DNA from: Clostridia bacterium
GTDB taxonomy: Bacteria; Bacillota; Clostridia; Christensenellales; Borkfalkiaceae
Assembly: GCA_017626305.1 (NCBI GenBank)
Contig: JAGAIW010000138.1
Span: forward strand, 62,001 to 126,000
Direction of reading: 5' to 3'
DNA length: 64,000 bases
Shown: in pieces, positions 41,398-50,990 of the stretch
Position numbering within the stretch: the first letter of the stretch is position 1
Layout: every line of letters begins with the position of its first letter
Notes under the pieces: generated by a model
Databases searched by the model: none
Told to the model about the DNA's origin: nothing
What the model saw: the letters and a program-made list of their open reading frames with translations, nothing else
Position numbers and translations under genes: made by a program

Positions 41398-43632
41398 TTA
41401 AAGCATACGTTCCTGCTTACAGGTACAATAGACGATTTGTCTATCCTTGGAAAGCGTTCTCAACAACTTTTTGCCAAGCTCCGTCTTCGTATCGTCCAAA
41501 TCGGTAAACGGATCGTCCAGCACAAGCAAGGGTTTCTCGCCCGTAAACATGCAATCCGCCAAGGCAAGCCGAATACAAAAATCCCAAAGCCCGCGCAAGC
41601 CTTTGCTATAATAGTCCGTTTCTTTGAGAATACCCCGTTCTTCGGCGTACGGTATTCCGTCGGCGGAAAAACGTACGCTTTTGTCTATCCCCATTGCCAA
41701 AACGTAGCGTTTACACCCTTCTTCTACGGGCGTAAGATAGCGAGCCGCCAAGTTATGCCTTGCGCGAATAATCAACTCTTTTGCCGCTCGAACGGCAAAC
41801 AGGCGTTTTTCCAACCGTGCTTTTTCCGCTGCGCACGCCTTTTCTTCCGCGCGGTACGTCCCGTCCTTTGCCGCTTGCAACTGCGCTTCTTCACGCTTTG
41901 CCGCGTAGTACGCTTTGCTTTCGGACGCCGCCCGTTTTTCGCTGTCCAACACGGCTTTTTTCCGTTTGAGCGTAAGATATTCGTCTTCGCTAATATTTTC
42001 CGCTTGCGTCGGTTCTTCGCCAAACGCCGCAAGCTGCTCTTTCGCCACATGAACTTCTTCCGTTAGCGCGGCGTGGCTTTCCACGTTTTCCTGCAAGCTG
42101 CAAAGCGCGGCGCGGTAGTCGTACGTTTGCGCAAACGCAAAGTTTTGCAAAAAAGCTTGTATTGCTTTATCTAGCGCCTGCAAACGCTCCGTTTGTCCCG
42201 CGCGTTCGTCTTTGAGCGCGGTAAATTGCTTTTCTCTTTCACAAAGGCGTTGATAGTTCTCTTGCGCCGCCGCGTGTTCGGTTTTTGCCCGCTCGTATTC
42301 TTCGTTTAACGTTTTATCCGCAAACGCGTCGGTGCTTTTCGGCGCAGGGGAAAAGGCGTTTTTCCAAAAGATACGCATACTGATCAGCAAGCCCAAACCG
42401 CCGACGCCCGTAAAGCTCCAACCCAAGACAGCGTCTACGTTGATTTGCGATATCCCGATAAGCAGCGCCCCCAAAAACAAACAAATGGCAATCAGCGCAT
42501 ACCCCATGCGCTTGCCCTTGCGTTTCTTGTTTTCCTTTTTCTCGTGGACGTCTTCCCCTTTTGCCTTGCGCTGTTGCGCCTGTGAAAGCATACGGAATGT
42601 ATCTAACGCCTTTTCGCAAGCGGCAAGCTCGCCAAGCGCGCGTTCCTTTTCATTCGTCAGCGTTTGCAGCTCCGCCCAACGGCTTTGCAACCGTTCTTCT
42701 TCCGCTTTTAAGGTATAATATTCGTCTACCGCCGCGCGAATACCTGCCAAATTGACCGTTCTCGGCGTCGTTTGTCCAAAAAATTCGTCTAACGCCGCCA
42801 AGCGGCTTTCCGCTTGGGTAACGCGGTTTTGTAATTGCTCGTACGCAAGCCTGTTTGCCGCGCGTTCTTTACGGCGCTCGTATTCGGACAACGCCCGTTC
42901 CGTTTGCGCATACCCTTCTTCTGCGGATTGCAAAGCGGCAACCGCTTGCTTTTCTTTTTGCGTATAGCTTGCGGAAAGCTCCGCCGCGCGTGCGGCTTCG
43001 GCGCGCAGCGTAGTCAGCTGCGTCAGCCTTGCGTCGATTTCGTCCAGTTTACCCTTATACGGCGCGCGTTTAGAGCGTAGCTCCCTTTCTGCTTTTTCCA
43101 AAATAGCAACGGCGTCCGTTTCCCCGTCCGTTTGATTAGTAGACGCAAGCAAAGCGGTCAGCTTACCCTTGATATCGTCGGTAAACGCACCCGTGGGGAT
43201 TTCCCCTTGCGGAAGATATACGCTGCGGCGATAGCTTTCTCTATCCACCCCAAACAGCGTTTCGCCCAAACGCTCTGCCCGTTCCCCGAATAGGGAAGTG
43301 GGGAAGTTGTTCGTATCGTACACCTTGGACGTATCCTGCGACGGTTTTTCGCCGAATACCCGTTCTACACGGTAGGTTTGATTTTGATAGGTAAAGGTGA
43401 GCGTTCCGCCAAACACGCCCCCTTGAAAGGGACGGTATTTCACGCGGAAATTTTCTTCTACCGAACGTTTACGGCTTTCGTCCATGCCGTAAAACATACA
43501 TTCTAAAAAGTCAACGAAGGTGGTTTTTCCCCAACCGTTGTCCTGTTTGATTTGCACGATATCCTGCGCAAGGTCAAATTTTTTATCGTAAAAACAGCCA
43601 AAGCCCGAAACGTGCGCGGAAATCATTCTCAT
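41398..43632 (-). CDS. Membrane-anchored Rad50/YhaN-like ATPase
   Basis: A 744-residue SMC-like ATPase. The N-terminal P-loop is IKQDNGWGKTT: the first Gly of the canonical GxxxxGKT is Gln (residue 30). Two coiled-coil arms (about 180-350 and 430-600) flank a hinge that holds two membrane helices (about 374-420, YALIAICLFLGALLIGI and a Gly-rich second one). Walker B is LLVLDDPFTDLD near the C-terminus. It overlaps the SbcD-like nuclease by 4 bases. B. subtilis YhaN/YhaO are the closest named pair that I know. It is probably a DNA-end or envelope-linked repair complex; function not shown. Confidence 0.85.
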   Translation of the reverse strand: MRMISAHVSGFGCFYDKKFDLAQDIVQIKQDNGWGKTTFVDFLECMFYGMDESRKRSVEENFRVKYRPFQGGVFGGTLTFTYQNQTYRVERVFGEKPSQDTSKVYDTNNFPTSLFGERAERLGETLFGVDRESYRRSVYLPQGEIPTGAFTDDIKGKLTALLASTNQTDGETDAVAILEKAERELRSKRAPYKGKLDEIDARLTQLTTLRAEAARAAELSASYTQKEKQAVAALQSAEEGYAQTERALSEYERRKERAANRLAYEQLQNRVTQAESRLAALDEFFGQTTPRTVNLAGIRAAVDEYYTLKAEEERLQSRWAELQTLTNEKERALGELAACEKALDTFRMLSQAQQRKAKGEDVHEKKENKKRKGKRMGYALIAICLFLGALLIGISQINVDAVLGWSFTGVGGLGLLISMRIFWKNAFSPAPKSTDAFADKTLNEEYERAKTEHAAAQENYQRLCEREKQFTALKDERAGQTERLQALDKAIQAFLQNFAFAQTYDYRAALCSLQENVESHAALTEEVHVAKEQLAAFGEEPTQAENISEDEYLTLKRKKAVLDSEKRAASESKAYYAAKREEAQLQAAKDGTYRAEEKACAAEKARLEKRLFAVRAAKELIIRARHNLAARYLTPVEEGCKRYVLAMGIDKSVRFSADGIPYAEERGILKETDYYSKGLRGLWDFCIRLALADCMFTGEKPLLVLDDPFTDLDDTKTELGKKLLRTLSKDRQIVYCTCKQERML

Positions 43633-44720
43633 AAGTCAATCGTCTCCCCGGCAAGCGCCTTTAAGCCCACTTCTATTATCTCGCTGCGCTGTTCTTCGCT
43701 CATAGGCTGGGCGTACGCTTCGCGGATAAACTCTCCGCGTTGAGAGATATCGTTTGCAAAATCCTTCGGGTCGATTGCCAAACGGCTTTCGTCCTTGATA
43801 CGCAAATAAAAAAAACGTTCCTGTAAGCGCGTAGCCAGCAAGGATAAATCCTTTTTCAGCTCCGAACGGTAATTACCGCAAAGCACGATTTTCACGGGGT
43901 CTTTTTGCGGAACGTCCTTGGTTTGGGTAAGTACGGCGTTTTCTACGTCAAAGTACGTTTGACAATGGGAAATATCCACGCGCGCCAAGCGGCTTTCCCG
44001 CGTAGCAACCGAGTAAAACTTCTCGCCTTGCAATCGTTTGTTTTGGATATCCAAAAGGAAAAATCCCCTGCCGCCACATTCGCCGATTTCGTCAAAGCCC
44101 CTGCCTTCTAAACAGCCGCAATAGCGCATAACGCCGCGCACGCCGACGGGCAACGTCTGCAAGTCGGGCTGGTGATAATGCCCCAGCGCAAGATAGTCGA
44201 TAGGCTGATTTTTCAAAATCCCCAAAGGAATCGCGTAAGCAGCGTTCGCGTTCGCAGAATCGGTGCGTTCGCCGTGTAACAGTAAAAAATTGTATTTGTC
44301 GGGATTTAAGCGAAGGGAAGTAAAATTTTCCATGCTAAACCGACGGGTATCCAAGCCCGTTACAAGAATATTTTCCCCGATATCGTAGCTCTTCCAACCA
44401 CCCGCAAACGTATAGAAGTTTTCGGGTAACGGCTCGTAGTCTTCAAAGCCTTCGTCGTGATTGCCCGATACGTAGAAAAACGCAACGGGCGCGGCGTCGC
44501 GAATGAAAGATAACGTCTGCTGCATAAGCGATTTGACGACGTGTTTTTCGTCGAATAAATCCCCGACGAGCAGTACGGCGGCTACGCCGTTTTCCTTAGC
44601 AAACACGCACAAACGACGAAACCCGTCCAAAAGTTCCGTTTGCCGTATTTGCGCTTTTTGCAAGGATAAGCCTTGAAAGGCCGACCCAAGGTGGATATCT
44701 GCCGTGTGAATAATTTTCAT
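43629..44720 (-). CDS. SbcD/YhaO-like DNA repair exonuclease
   Basis: A 363-residue calcineurin-like phosphoesterase. Metal-binding motifs are in order: IIHTADIHLG (residues 3-12), LLVGDLFDE, YVSGNHDEG, LLLHGER and LALGHYHQPD. This is the Mre11/SbcD pattern. The C-terminal 130 residues form the capping region that binds its ATPase partner, encoded next and overlapping by 4 bases. ATG 44720 has GGAG upstream; a longer reading to 44837 would begin upstream of the promoter. Confidence 0.9.
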   Translation of the reverse strand: MKIIHTADIHLGSAFQGLSLQKAQIRQTELLDGFRRLCVFAKENGVAAVLLVGDLFDEKHVVKSLMQQTLSFIRDAAPVAFFYVSGNHDEGFEDYEPLPENFYTFAGGWKSYDIGENILVTGLDTRRFSMENFTSLRLNPDKYNFLLLHGERTDSANANAAYAIPLGILKNQPIDYLALGHYHQPDLQTLPVGVRGVMRYCGCLEGRGFDEIGECGGRGFFLLDIQNKRLQGEKFYSVATRESRLARVDISHCQTYFDVENAVLTQTKDVPQKDPVKIVLCGNYRSELKKDLSLLATRLQERFFYLRIKDESRLAIDPKDFANDISQRGEFIREAYAQPMSEEQRSEIIEVGLKALAGETIDL

Positions 44721-44742
44721 ACTATTTTCTCCGTGTACGTTT

Positions 44743-44771
44743 ATTATAGCACACCGCAAAAAAAAATGCAA
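44743..44771 (-). promoter_or_regulatory. Sigma-A promoter for the SbcD–YhaN pair
   Basis: Minus-strand TTGCAT (44771-44766), 17-base spacer, TATAAT (44748-44743). The -35 lies within the stem and T run of the clpB terminator. Confidence 0.75.
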
Positions 44772-44783
44772 GCATAGCTTGCA
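44758..44783 (-). terminator. Intrinsic terminator after clpB
   Basis: Perfect stem TGCAAGC/GCTTGCA with a 3-base loop, followed on the minus strand by nine T (44766-44758). Confidence 0.9.
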
Positions 44784-44811
44784 GGAAGAAAAAAGAAACG
44801 CCCCGCCGTTT

Positions 44812-44854
44812 GATATGCGCCCCAAAAGTTTGTCCAACTTTTAAGGTACATATC
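44812..44854. repeat. Palindrome between clpB and its terminator
   Basis: Imperfect dyad GATATG...CCAAAAGTT-TGTCC-AACTTTTAAGG...CATATC. Inner arms AAAAGTT/AACTTTT (44824-44830 with 44836-44842) and outer arms GATATG/CATATC are perfect. It is probably a transcribed hairpin in the clpB 3' UTR. Confidence 0.65.
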
Positions 44855-44883
44855 ATAATCCGACGGGATTTCCTTATACTTTT

Positions 44884-47484
44884 TTACGCCTTTTCAATGA
44901 CGAGCGCGCCGTCCTTTTCGTCCACCTTCAAAGTATCGCCCGCGGAAAGTCCGCCCGATAAAATACGCTTGGCAATCGCCGTTTCCAAAGCATGCTGCAT
45001 ATACCGTTTGAGCGGTCTTGCCCCAAACACGGGGTCGTAGCCGTTCTCCACGATATGCGCCACCGCTTTATCGGTGATTTGCAAGGCAAGCTGTTTTTCC
45101 TGCAAGCGCGCCGCAAGCTCCGTTGAAAGCAAGCGTACGATATTCGAGATTTGTTCTTTGGTGAGCGGTTTGAAAAAGACGATTTCGTCAAGGCGGTTTA
45201 AAAATTCCGGTCTAAACGACGCTTTTAACAAACGTTCCACTTCCGCTTTTGCCGTTTCGGATAAATCGCCTGCATAGTCAATCCCTTCCAAAATAGCGGC
45301 AGAGCCCAAATTAGAAGTCAGGATAACGACGGTGTTTTTAAAATCTACCGTCCTGCCCTGCCCGTCGGTGATACGTCCGTCGTCAAGCACCTGCAACAGC
45401 ACGTTAAACACGTCGGGATGCGCCTTTTCCACTTCGTCAAACAAAATAACGCTGTACGGACGGCGGCGCACCGCTTCGGTAAGCTGACCGCCTTCGTCGT
45501 AACCCACGTATCCCGGGGGCGCGCCGATCAAGCGCGATACCGAATATTTTTCCATATATTCGCTCATGTCGATACGCACCATGTTCTTTTCGTCGTCAAA
45601 CAGGGCTTTGGCAAGCGTTTTGGCAAGCTCGGTTTTCCCAACGCCCGTCGGCCCTAAAAACAGGAACGAGCCGATCGGCCGTTTGGGGTCGGCTATCCCT
45701 GCGCGAGAGCGCAAAATAGCGTCGGCTACCGCGCGTACCGCTTCGTCTTGACCGATTACCCTTTCGTGCAAGGTTTCGTCTAAGCGGAGCAGCTTTTCCC
45801 GTTCGCCTTCCATAAGCTTTGCCACGGGTATACCCGTCCAACGGGCGATAATACGGGCAATTTCTTCTTCGCTAACGCGGTCGCGCAGCAAAGAATTTTC
45901 ATTTGAACGCATACCTACCCCGTCCGTTTTGGCTTTTTCGCTGTCTTCTAAGCGTTTTTTAAGCTCGGGAATTTTGCCGTATTGCAATTTAGACGCCGTT
46001 TCCAAATCGTACTCCCTTTGCGCTTTTTCCAGCTGCGCGTTTGCCTTTTCCAGCTCTTCACGCAGTTTTTGCACGTCGGCAATAGAGTTCTTTTCATTCT
46101 CCCATTTCGCCTTCATTTCGTTATAGCGCGCGCGGTGATCGGCAAGCTCTTTACCGATTTCGTCTAAGTGCGATTTGCTCAACGCGTCCGTTTCTTTTTT
46201 TAACGCGTTTTCTTCGATTTCGAGCTGCATAATCTTTCGCGCGATTTCGTCCATTTCGGACGGCATAGACTGCATTTCCGTCTTAATCATGGCGCACGCT
46301 TCGTCCACAAGGTCAATTGCCTTATCGGGCAAGAAACGGTCGGTGATATACCGATTAGACAGCGTAGCCGCGGCAATAAGCGCATTGTCTTGAATTTTTA
46401 CCCCGTGGTATACTTCGTAGCGTTCTTTTAATCCGCGCAAAATGGAGATGGTGTCTTCCACCGTCGGCTCGCCCACCAAAACGGGTTGGAAACGCCGTTC
46501 TAAGGCAGGGTCTTTTTCGATATATTTACGGTATTCGTCCAACGTCGTCGCGCCGATACAATGCAGTTCCCCACGGGCGAGCATGGGTTTTAAAAGATTG
46601 CCTGCGTCCATAGCCCCGTCCGTCTTACCTGCGCCGACAATGGTGTGCAGCTCGTCGATAAACAGGATAATGCCGCCTTCGCTTTTCTTGACTTCGGCAA
46701 GGACTGCCTTTAAGCGTTCTTCAAACTCCCCGCGGAACTTCGCACCTGCAATCAGCGCGCCGATATCCAAGGAAAACACCTTACGGTTTTTCAAGGAATC
46801 GGGTACGTCCCCTTTCATGATACGAATGGCAAGCCCTTCGGCAATCGCCGTTTTCCCTACGCCCGCTTCCCCGATTAAAACGGGGTTGTTTTTCGTCTTA
46901 CGCGAAAGAATACGCAAAACGCTGCGGATTTCTTCGTCCCTGCCGATAACGGGGTCAATCTTTTGCGCGCGCGCCTTTTCCACCAAATCCGTGCCGTATT
47001 TGTTGAGTACGTCGTACGTTTCTTCGGGATTTTCCCCCGTCACACGCGCGTTGCCACGCACCTTGGCAAGCTGCGTCATAAACGCGTTTTCGTCAATGGA
47101 AAAGCTTTCCAAAATGGCTTTCACCGTCTTGTCCGCTTTTTCCATTAAGCCGTAAAACAAGTGCTCTACCGAAAGGTATTCGTCCCCCATTTCCTTGGCT
47201 TTGCTTTGCGCCCTTTCTATTACTTGCGCCAAGCCTTGCCCTACGTATTGCTGTCCGCCGCTTACCTTGGGCAGCTTTTGTATTTTGTCCATTGCTGCCT
47301 GCGCGATTGCCGCAGGCGATTTTTCCATGCGCGAAAGCAACTGATAAATGAGTCCGTCTTCCGCCGATACGAGCGCGTACAAAAGATGCATTTGCCCGAT
47401 TTCCTGATTGCCGTATTCCCGCGCAAGCGATTGCGCCGATTGCAACGCCAGCGCTGATTTTTCCGTAAAATTACGCATATCCAT
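44884..47484 (-). CDS. clpB: ATP-dependent chaperone ClpB
   Basis: Disaggregase that works with DnaK. The 866 residues contain the N-terminal Clp repeat domain (1-145). The first AAA+ module follows (Walker A GEAGVGKT near residue 203, [14 protein letters not shown]), then the M-domain coiled coil (about 400-520) and the second AAA+ module ([10 protein letters not shown] near 605, [20 protein letters not shown]). The C-terminal D2 small domain is complete. AAGGAG stands 9 bases before the ATG. I see no clear CtsR or HrcA operator upstream. It appears to be a single-gene unit. Confidence 0.97.
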   Translation of the reverse strand: MDMRNFTEKSALALQSAQSLAREYGNQEIGQMHLLYALVSAEDGLIYQLLSRMEKSPAAIAQAAMDKIQKLPKVSGGQQYVGQGLAQVIERAQSKAKEMGDEYLSVEHLFYGLMEKADKTVKAILESFSIDENAFMTQLAKVRGNARVTGENPEETYDVLNKYGTDLVEKARAQKIDPVIGRDEEIRSVLRILSRKTKNNPVLIGEAGVGKTAIAEGLAIRIMKGDVPDSLKNRKVFSLDIGALIAGAKFRGEFEERLKAVLAEVKKSEGGIILFIDELHTIVGAGKTDGAMDAGNLLKPMLARGELHCIGATTLDEYRKYIEKDPALERRFQPVLVGEPTVEDTISILRGLKERYEVYHGVKIQDNALIAAATLSNRYITDRFLPDKAIDLVDEACAMIKTEMQSMPSEMDEIARKIMQLEIEENALKKETDALSKSHLDEIGKELADHRARYNEMKAKWENEKNSIADVQKLREELEKANAQLEKAQREYDLETASKLQYGKIPELKKRLEDSEKAKTDGVGMRSNENSLLRDRVSEEEIARIIARWTGIPVAKLMEGEREKLLRLDETLHERVIGQDEAVRAVADAILRSRAGIADPKRPIGSFLFLGPTGVGKTELAKTLAKALFDDEKNMVRIDMSEYMEKYSVSRLIGAPPGYVGYDEGGQLTEAVRRRPYSVILFDEVEKAHPDVFNVLLQVLDDGRITDGQGRTVDFKNTVVILTSNLGSAAILEGIDYAGDLSETAKAEVERLLKASFRPEFLNRLDEIVFFKPLTKEQISNIVRLLSTELAARLQEKQLALQITDKAVAHIVENGYDPVFGARPLKRYMQHALETAIAKRILSGGLSAGDTLKVDEKDGALVIEKA

Positions 47485-47622
47485 ATTCGTACACTCCTTG
47501 TTTTTTCGTTCGTTATATTTGTAAACGCTTTCTAAAAAATTTAAACGTTTGTTTATAACTTTTCGTAAAACACAAAAAAGACGAACGGATAAAGGCGTAT
47601 CTTTTAGGAATTTTGAGCAATA

Positions 47623-47647
47623 AAAAAGCTCCCCTTTTTAGGGGAGT
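47623..47647 (-). terminator. Terminator after the zinc-ribbon gene
   Basis: Stem CTCCCC/GGGGAG, 6-base loop, then CTTTTTT on the minus strand, 7 bases after the stop. Confidence 0.88.
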
Positions 47648-47653
47648 GCGATT

Positions 47654-47848
47654 TTACGCGATTTGATTGATGACCAAAATAACGACGAACACGGCAAAAA
47701 GAATACCGCCTAATATCCAACGAATTTTGCGTAGTTTTTTTTCGTCCATAGGTACGTATTCGCTATAATTACATACGGTGCATTTGCCGTTGTCCTGCAT
47801 GGGCGATTTACAGCGTGGACAAATTTTTCTTTGGTGTTGTTCGGACAT
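47654..47848 (-). CDS. Small zinc-ribbon membrane protein
   Basis: A 64-residue protein of unknown function. Residues 9-28 form a zinc ribbon with two CxxC pairs (ICPRCKSPM and KCTVCNYSEY). One C-terminal membrane helix (about 43-62, IRWILGGILFAVFVVILVI) anchors it, so the ribbon is probably cytoplasmic. AAGGAG precedes the ATG and a clean terminator follows, which supports a real short gene. Zinc-ribbon membrane proteins of this kind are common in Firmicutes and uncharacterised. Confidence 0.85.
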   Translation of the reverse strand: MSEQHQRKICPRCKSPMQDNGKCTVCNYSEYVPMDEKKLRKIRWILGGILFAVFVVILVINQIA

Positions 47849-47874
47849 AGGAAACTCTCCTTTGAAAAGTAATC

Positions 47875-48172
47875 GTGAATAGGTAAAAGGGAATAGGTGC
47901 GGTTTGGTTAAAACGGTTGCGCGCTTTCTTGTTTACCGTTATACTCAATAGAACGTAGCGAAAGGAAGTATCCCTTCATAAGCAAGTCCGCAATCTCTTT
48001 ATTGCCATACCGAGCATTAGCGAAGTATCCCTAATTGCGCAAGTCCGTACTTTCTTCCATGGGATTCTTCACTTCGTTCAGAATGACGGATTGGAAAGAG
48101 TTGGGATTCTTCACTTCGTTCAGAATGACGGATTGGAAAGAGTTGGGATTCTTCACTTCGTTCAGAATGACG
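47875..48172. repeat. Mosaic inverted repeat, copy R4, with a 42-bp triplication
   Basis: Begins with GTGAATAGGTAA and GGAATAGGTGCGG. It continues with two diverged left arms (CTGA or CCGAGC... GAAGTATCCCT) and AAGTCCGTACTTTCTTCC. It then has three tandem 42-bp units (48061, 48103, 48145) that each contain the right arm GGGATTCTTCACTTCG and CAGAATGACG. A reading frame on the minus strand is open only because 42 is divisible by three. It fills much of the 519-base gap between the zinc-ribbon gene and cls. Confidence 0.85.
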
Positions 48173-48189
48173 TTGGGGAAAACGGTATA

Positions 48190-48368
48190 ATCTAAACGTT
48201 GCCCGTTTGAAATAGGTTTCGTTAAACGTTGCCCGTTTGAAACGGGAAAACGGCTCAAATGCAAGCAAATCAAGAAAAATGAGCATTTGCCGACGGGAGT
48301 TTACTAATAGTAAATGAGCAAGGCAAAGCGGAATTTGACGTAGAGTTGCGCCGTATTTCAGCCGTTTT
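48190..48368. ncRNA. Structured element B with covarying stems
   Basis: Homolog of element A. Outer stem AAAACGGCT(c)AAAT (48247-48260) with ATTT(c)AGCCGTTTT (48355-48368). Middle TTTGCC (48286-48291) with GGCAAA (48322-48327). Inner TTTAC-TAATA-GTAAA (48300-48314). Upstream, the box TAAACGTTGCCCGTTTGAAA occurs twice; a related box precedes element A. The outer arm touches the cls stop codon at 48368. Element A has different bases in all three stems but the same pairing. Confidence 0.65.
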
Positions 48369-49972
48369 TAGAGTAGATTTTCGAAAACGCGGAGCACCGC
48401 ATCCACCCACCGCCCTATAAATCCGCGCTTGTTGGTTTCTTGGGTGCAGGCTTTGGAAACGGCAAACGTTTCTTCGCAGTCGCGCTTTAAATCGATCACC
48501 GCTTGGCAACCCGAAAAATAAACGGCGTTTTCAAAATGCAAATATAAGCTGCGGTAATCAAAATTCATTGTGCCGACGACGGCGTATTCGTCGTCGCAAA
48601 CCATACTCTTAGAATGAATAAATCCCGGCGTGTATTCGTAAATTTTCACCCCTGCTTTCATAAGCACGGCATAGTTGGCGCGCGTTAAACGGTACACCAT
48701 TTTCTTGTCGGGTATCCCCGGCGTGACAATCCGCACGTCCACGCCGCGGAGCGCGGCACGGCACAGCGACGCGCGCAGCATATCGTCCAACACCAAATAC
48801 GGCGTAAAGATATACACGTAATTTACCGCTCGGTTGATAATGTCGACGTAAACCGTTTCCCCTGCGCTAATGCTGTCCAAGGGCGAATCGGCGTACGGCT
48901 GTAAACGAAACGTCGTGTTTTCTTCGGTATATTTTTCAGGCATTTGGGGAATAAGATAATTACGGATATCTTCTTTATCGTTACGGCAAGCGTTCCACAT
49001 ATAGAAAAACATATGCGTAAAGGACGCTACGGCGTTACCCTTGACGCGTACGCCGCTATCTTTCCAGTAGCCGAAACGCACCTTTTCCCCGATATATTCG
49101 TCGGCAAGGTTAATCCCGCCCGTAAACGCCACTCTCCCGTCAACAACGAGAATTTTTCTATGGTCGCGATTATTCATGCGGACGGCAAATAAAGGGACGA
49201 CGTTATTAAACGTCATACACTTGATATTTTCGTGCAGGCTTTCCAAATACCGCTCGTATTTGGGCGGCAGGGTCATCATACTCCCAAAATCGTCGTAAAT
49301 AATACGGATTTGCACGCCCTTTTCGGCTTTTTCACGCAGAATATCCAAAATGGAATACCACATTTTCCCAGGAGCGATAATAAAATAATCCAGCAGGATA
49401 AATTTCTTGGCTTTTTGGAGTTCTTCTATCATAACGGGAAACATGTCTTCCCCGCATTTATAATAGTCGATTTCTCCGTCGTAGAATACGGGATAGTTAC
49501 AATGCTCCGCCAAATACCGCGTAACGCCGTCGCGGCGGTCGTTGACCGTCGGTAACGGGCGTTGACCGTAGTAGGCGTCCAGCTTTTCCAAATTATCCCG
49601 TTTCGCCGCGGTGATGTGATGATTCATCTTCCGCGTCGGTCTGCCGCCGCCGTTGAATAAATACATGGCTACGCCAAATACGGGAAAGACCAAAATGAAA
49701 ATAATCCAGCTCATTTTAGACGAAGGCCTATCGTTTCGGTTGATTAAGTGCAAAACAAATATCAGCGCCAACGCCATAGCCACCACTTGCGCAATCGTCG
49801 CATACGGCGAACCGTACGCAAACCACGTTAAAAACGCCGCGTAAAAGCAGAGCTGCAAAAACACGGAAATCAGACAGGTAAAAAAACGACCGTAGACGAT
49901 TGCTTTATAGCTGCGCTTGTTTTCTAAGGTCCGTTCTATTTTCTTTTTTTGTCGGTTGGTAAGCGGTTTCAT
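48368..49972 (-). CDS. cls: Cardiolipin synthase (phospholipase D family)
   Basis: Membrane enzyme that joins two phosphatidylglycerol molecules into cardiolipin. The 534 residues have about three N-terminal helices (23-45, 50-70, 78-98) and two phospholipase D motifs. These are HRKILVVDGRVAFTGG (about residue 260) and HSKSMVCDDEYAVVGTMN (about 443). Each supplies the His-Lys-Asp set of the active site; in the second the Asp is in CDDE. The length fits bacterial Cls. It has its own consensus promoter and ends inside structured element B. Confidence 0.95.
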   Translation of the reverse strand: MKPLTNRQKKKIERTLENKRSYKAIVYGRFFTCLISVFLQLCFYAAFLTWFAYGSPYATIAQVVAMALALIFVLHLINRNDRPSSKMSWIIFILVFPVFGVAMYLFNGGGRPTRKMNHHITAAKRDNLEKLDAYYGQRPLPTVNDRRDGVTRYLAEHCNYPVFYDGEIDYYKCGEDMFPVMIEELQKAKKFILLDYFIIAPGKMWYSILDILREKAEKGVQIRIIYDDFGSMMTLPPKYERYLESLHENIKCMTFNNVVPLFAVRMNNRDHRKILVVDGRVAFTGGINLADEYIGEKVRFGYWKDSGVRVKGNAVASFTHMFFYMWNACRNDKEDIRNYLIPQMPEKYTEENTTFRLQPYADSPLDSISAGETVYVDIINRAVNYVYIFTPYLVLDDMLRASLCRAALRGVDVRIVTPGIPDKKMVYRLTRANYAVLMKAGVKIYEYTPGFIHSKSMVCDDEYAVVGTMNFDYRSLYLHFENAVYFSGCQAVIDLKRDCEETFAVSKACTQETNKRGFIGRWVDAVLRVFENLL

Positions 49973-49991
49973 TTTCTTTTCCTTATTATAT

Positions 49992-50020
49992 ATTATAAGT
50001 ATTTTTTACGTTCTTGTCAA
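49992..50020 (-). promoter_or_regulatory. Fully consensus sigma-A promoter for cls
   Basis: Minus-strand TTGACA (50020-50015), 17-base spacer, TATAAT (49997-49992). Confidence 0.88.
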
Positions 50021-50196
50021 CCCCCGTTGAAAAGCGTGATAAGAAATTTTTGCGGATTTTTGTTTTTTACTTGACTATTATATTCTTTTGATGTTTGTAA
50101 ACGGTGTGTAAATTGTTAAAATTCCGTTAAAATTACTACACAAACCAAACTTTTTTCCAAATAAAAAATTTTTTTGAAAATTTTGCAAAAAAACTA

Positions 50197-50225
50197 TTGA
50201 CAAACGGTCAATTTTGTATTATACT
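50197..50225 (+). promoter_or_regulatory. Sigma-A promoter for rubrerythrin
   Basis: TTGACA (50197-50202), 17-base spacer, TATACT (50220-50225). A small dyad TTGAC-AAACG-GTCAA overlaps the -35 and may be an operator. The 300-base divergent gap between cls and this gene is very AT-rich and otherwise empty. Confidence 0.82.
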
Positions 50226-50281
50226 AATATCAGTTAATAAAACTAAATCCTATTAACAGGAAAAAATTAAGGAGTAAAATC

Positions 50282-50923
50282 ATGAAAAAATTTGAATGTA
50301 AAGTATGTCACTACGTGCACGAAGGCGAAGGCGCGCCCGAAGTTTGCCCCGTTTGCAAGCAAAGCGGTAAATTTGAAGAAAGACCCGCATTGAAGGGCTC
50401 GAAAACCGAACAAAACTTAATGCAAGCGTTCTCGGGCGAATCGCAAGCAAGAAACAAGTACACCTATTTTGCAAGCAAGGCAAGAAAGGAAGGTTTCGTG
50501 CAAATCGCTGCGCTTTTTGAAGAAACGGCGAAGAACGAACAAGAACACGCAAAAATTTGGTTTAAACTTCTCAACGGCGGCGAAATCGGTACGACGGCAG
50601 AAAACCTTTTGGCGGCTGCGGAAGGCGAAAACTACGAATGGACGGATATGTACGCGGAATTTGCAAAGGTTGCGCGTGAAGAAGGTTTCAACGATATCGC
50701 TACCCTGTTTGACGGTGTTGCAGCGATTGAAAAGGAACACGAAGAAAGATATAGAAAGTTGCTTGCAAACGTAAAAGGCAACTTGGTATTCTCCAAGGAA
50801 GGCGAAGCCGTATGGCAATGCTCGAACTGCGGTCATATCGTGGTTGGTAAGAAAGCGCCCGAAGTTTGCCCTGTATGCGCGCATCCCCAAGCATACTTCC
50901 AAGTACGTGCGGAAAACTATTGA
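50282..50923 (+). CDS. rbr: Rubrerythrin with rubredoxin-like domains at both ends
   Basis: A peroxide-reducing non-haem iron protein. The 213 residues hold three parts. An N-terminal rubredoxin-like domain has [21 protein letters not shown] ferritin-like diiron domain (about 40-175) has [27 protein letters not shown] and [12 protein letters not shown]-terminal rubredoxin has [20 protein letters not shown]. Classical rubrerythrin carries only the C-terminal one, and reverse rubrerythrin only the N-terminal one. TTAAGGAG precedes the ATG. Single gene with its own promoter and terminator, typical of an oxidative-stress gene in an anaerobe. Confidence 0.95.
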   Translation: MKKFECKVCHYVHEGEGAPEVCPVCKQSGKFEERPALKGSKTEQNLMQAFSGESQARNKYTYFASKARKEGFVQIAALFEETAKNEQEHAKIWFKLLNGGEIGTTAENLLAAAEGENYEWTDMYAEFAKVAREEGFNDIATLFDGVAAIEKEHEERYRKLLANVKGNLVFSKEGEAVWQCSNCGHIVVGKKAPEVCPVCAHPQAYFQVRAENY

Positions 50924-50945
50924 TTTTTCGGTAGACAATATAATT

Positions 50946-50980
50946 AAAAAAACACCCGACGCCCTTTCGTCGGGTGTTTT
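50946..50980. terminator. Bidirectional terminator after rubrerythrin
   Basis: Perfect 11-bp stem AACACCCGACG/CGTCGGGTGTT, 6-base loop, T run on the plus strand and A run before it. It also serves the convergent small gene that ends at 50991. Confidence 0.92.
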
Positions 50981-50990
50981 GCTTATTCTT

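Noticed and set aside
48017-48286. Open frame encoding repeated RHSERSEES peptides
   Set aside because: It is a translation of the dispersed 42-bp repeat, not a gene.
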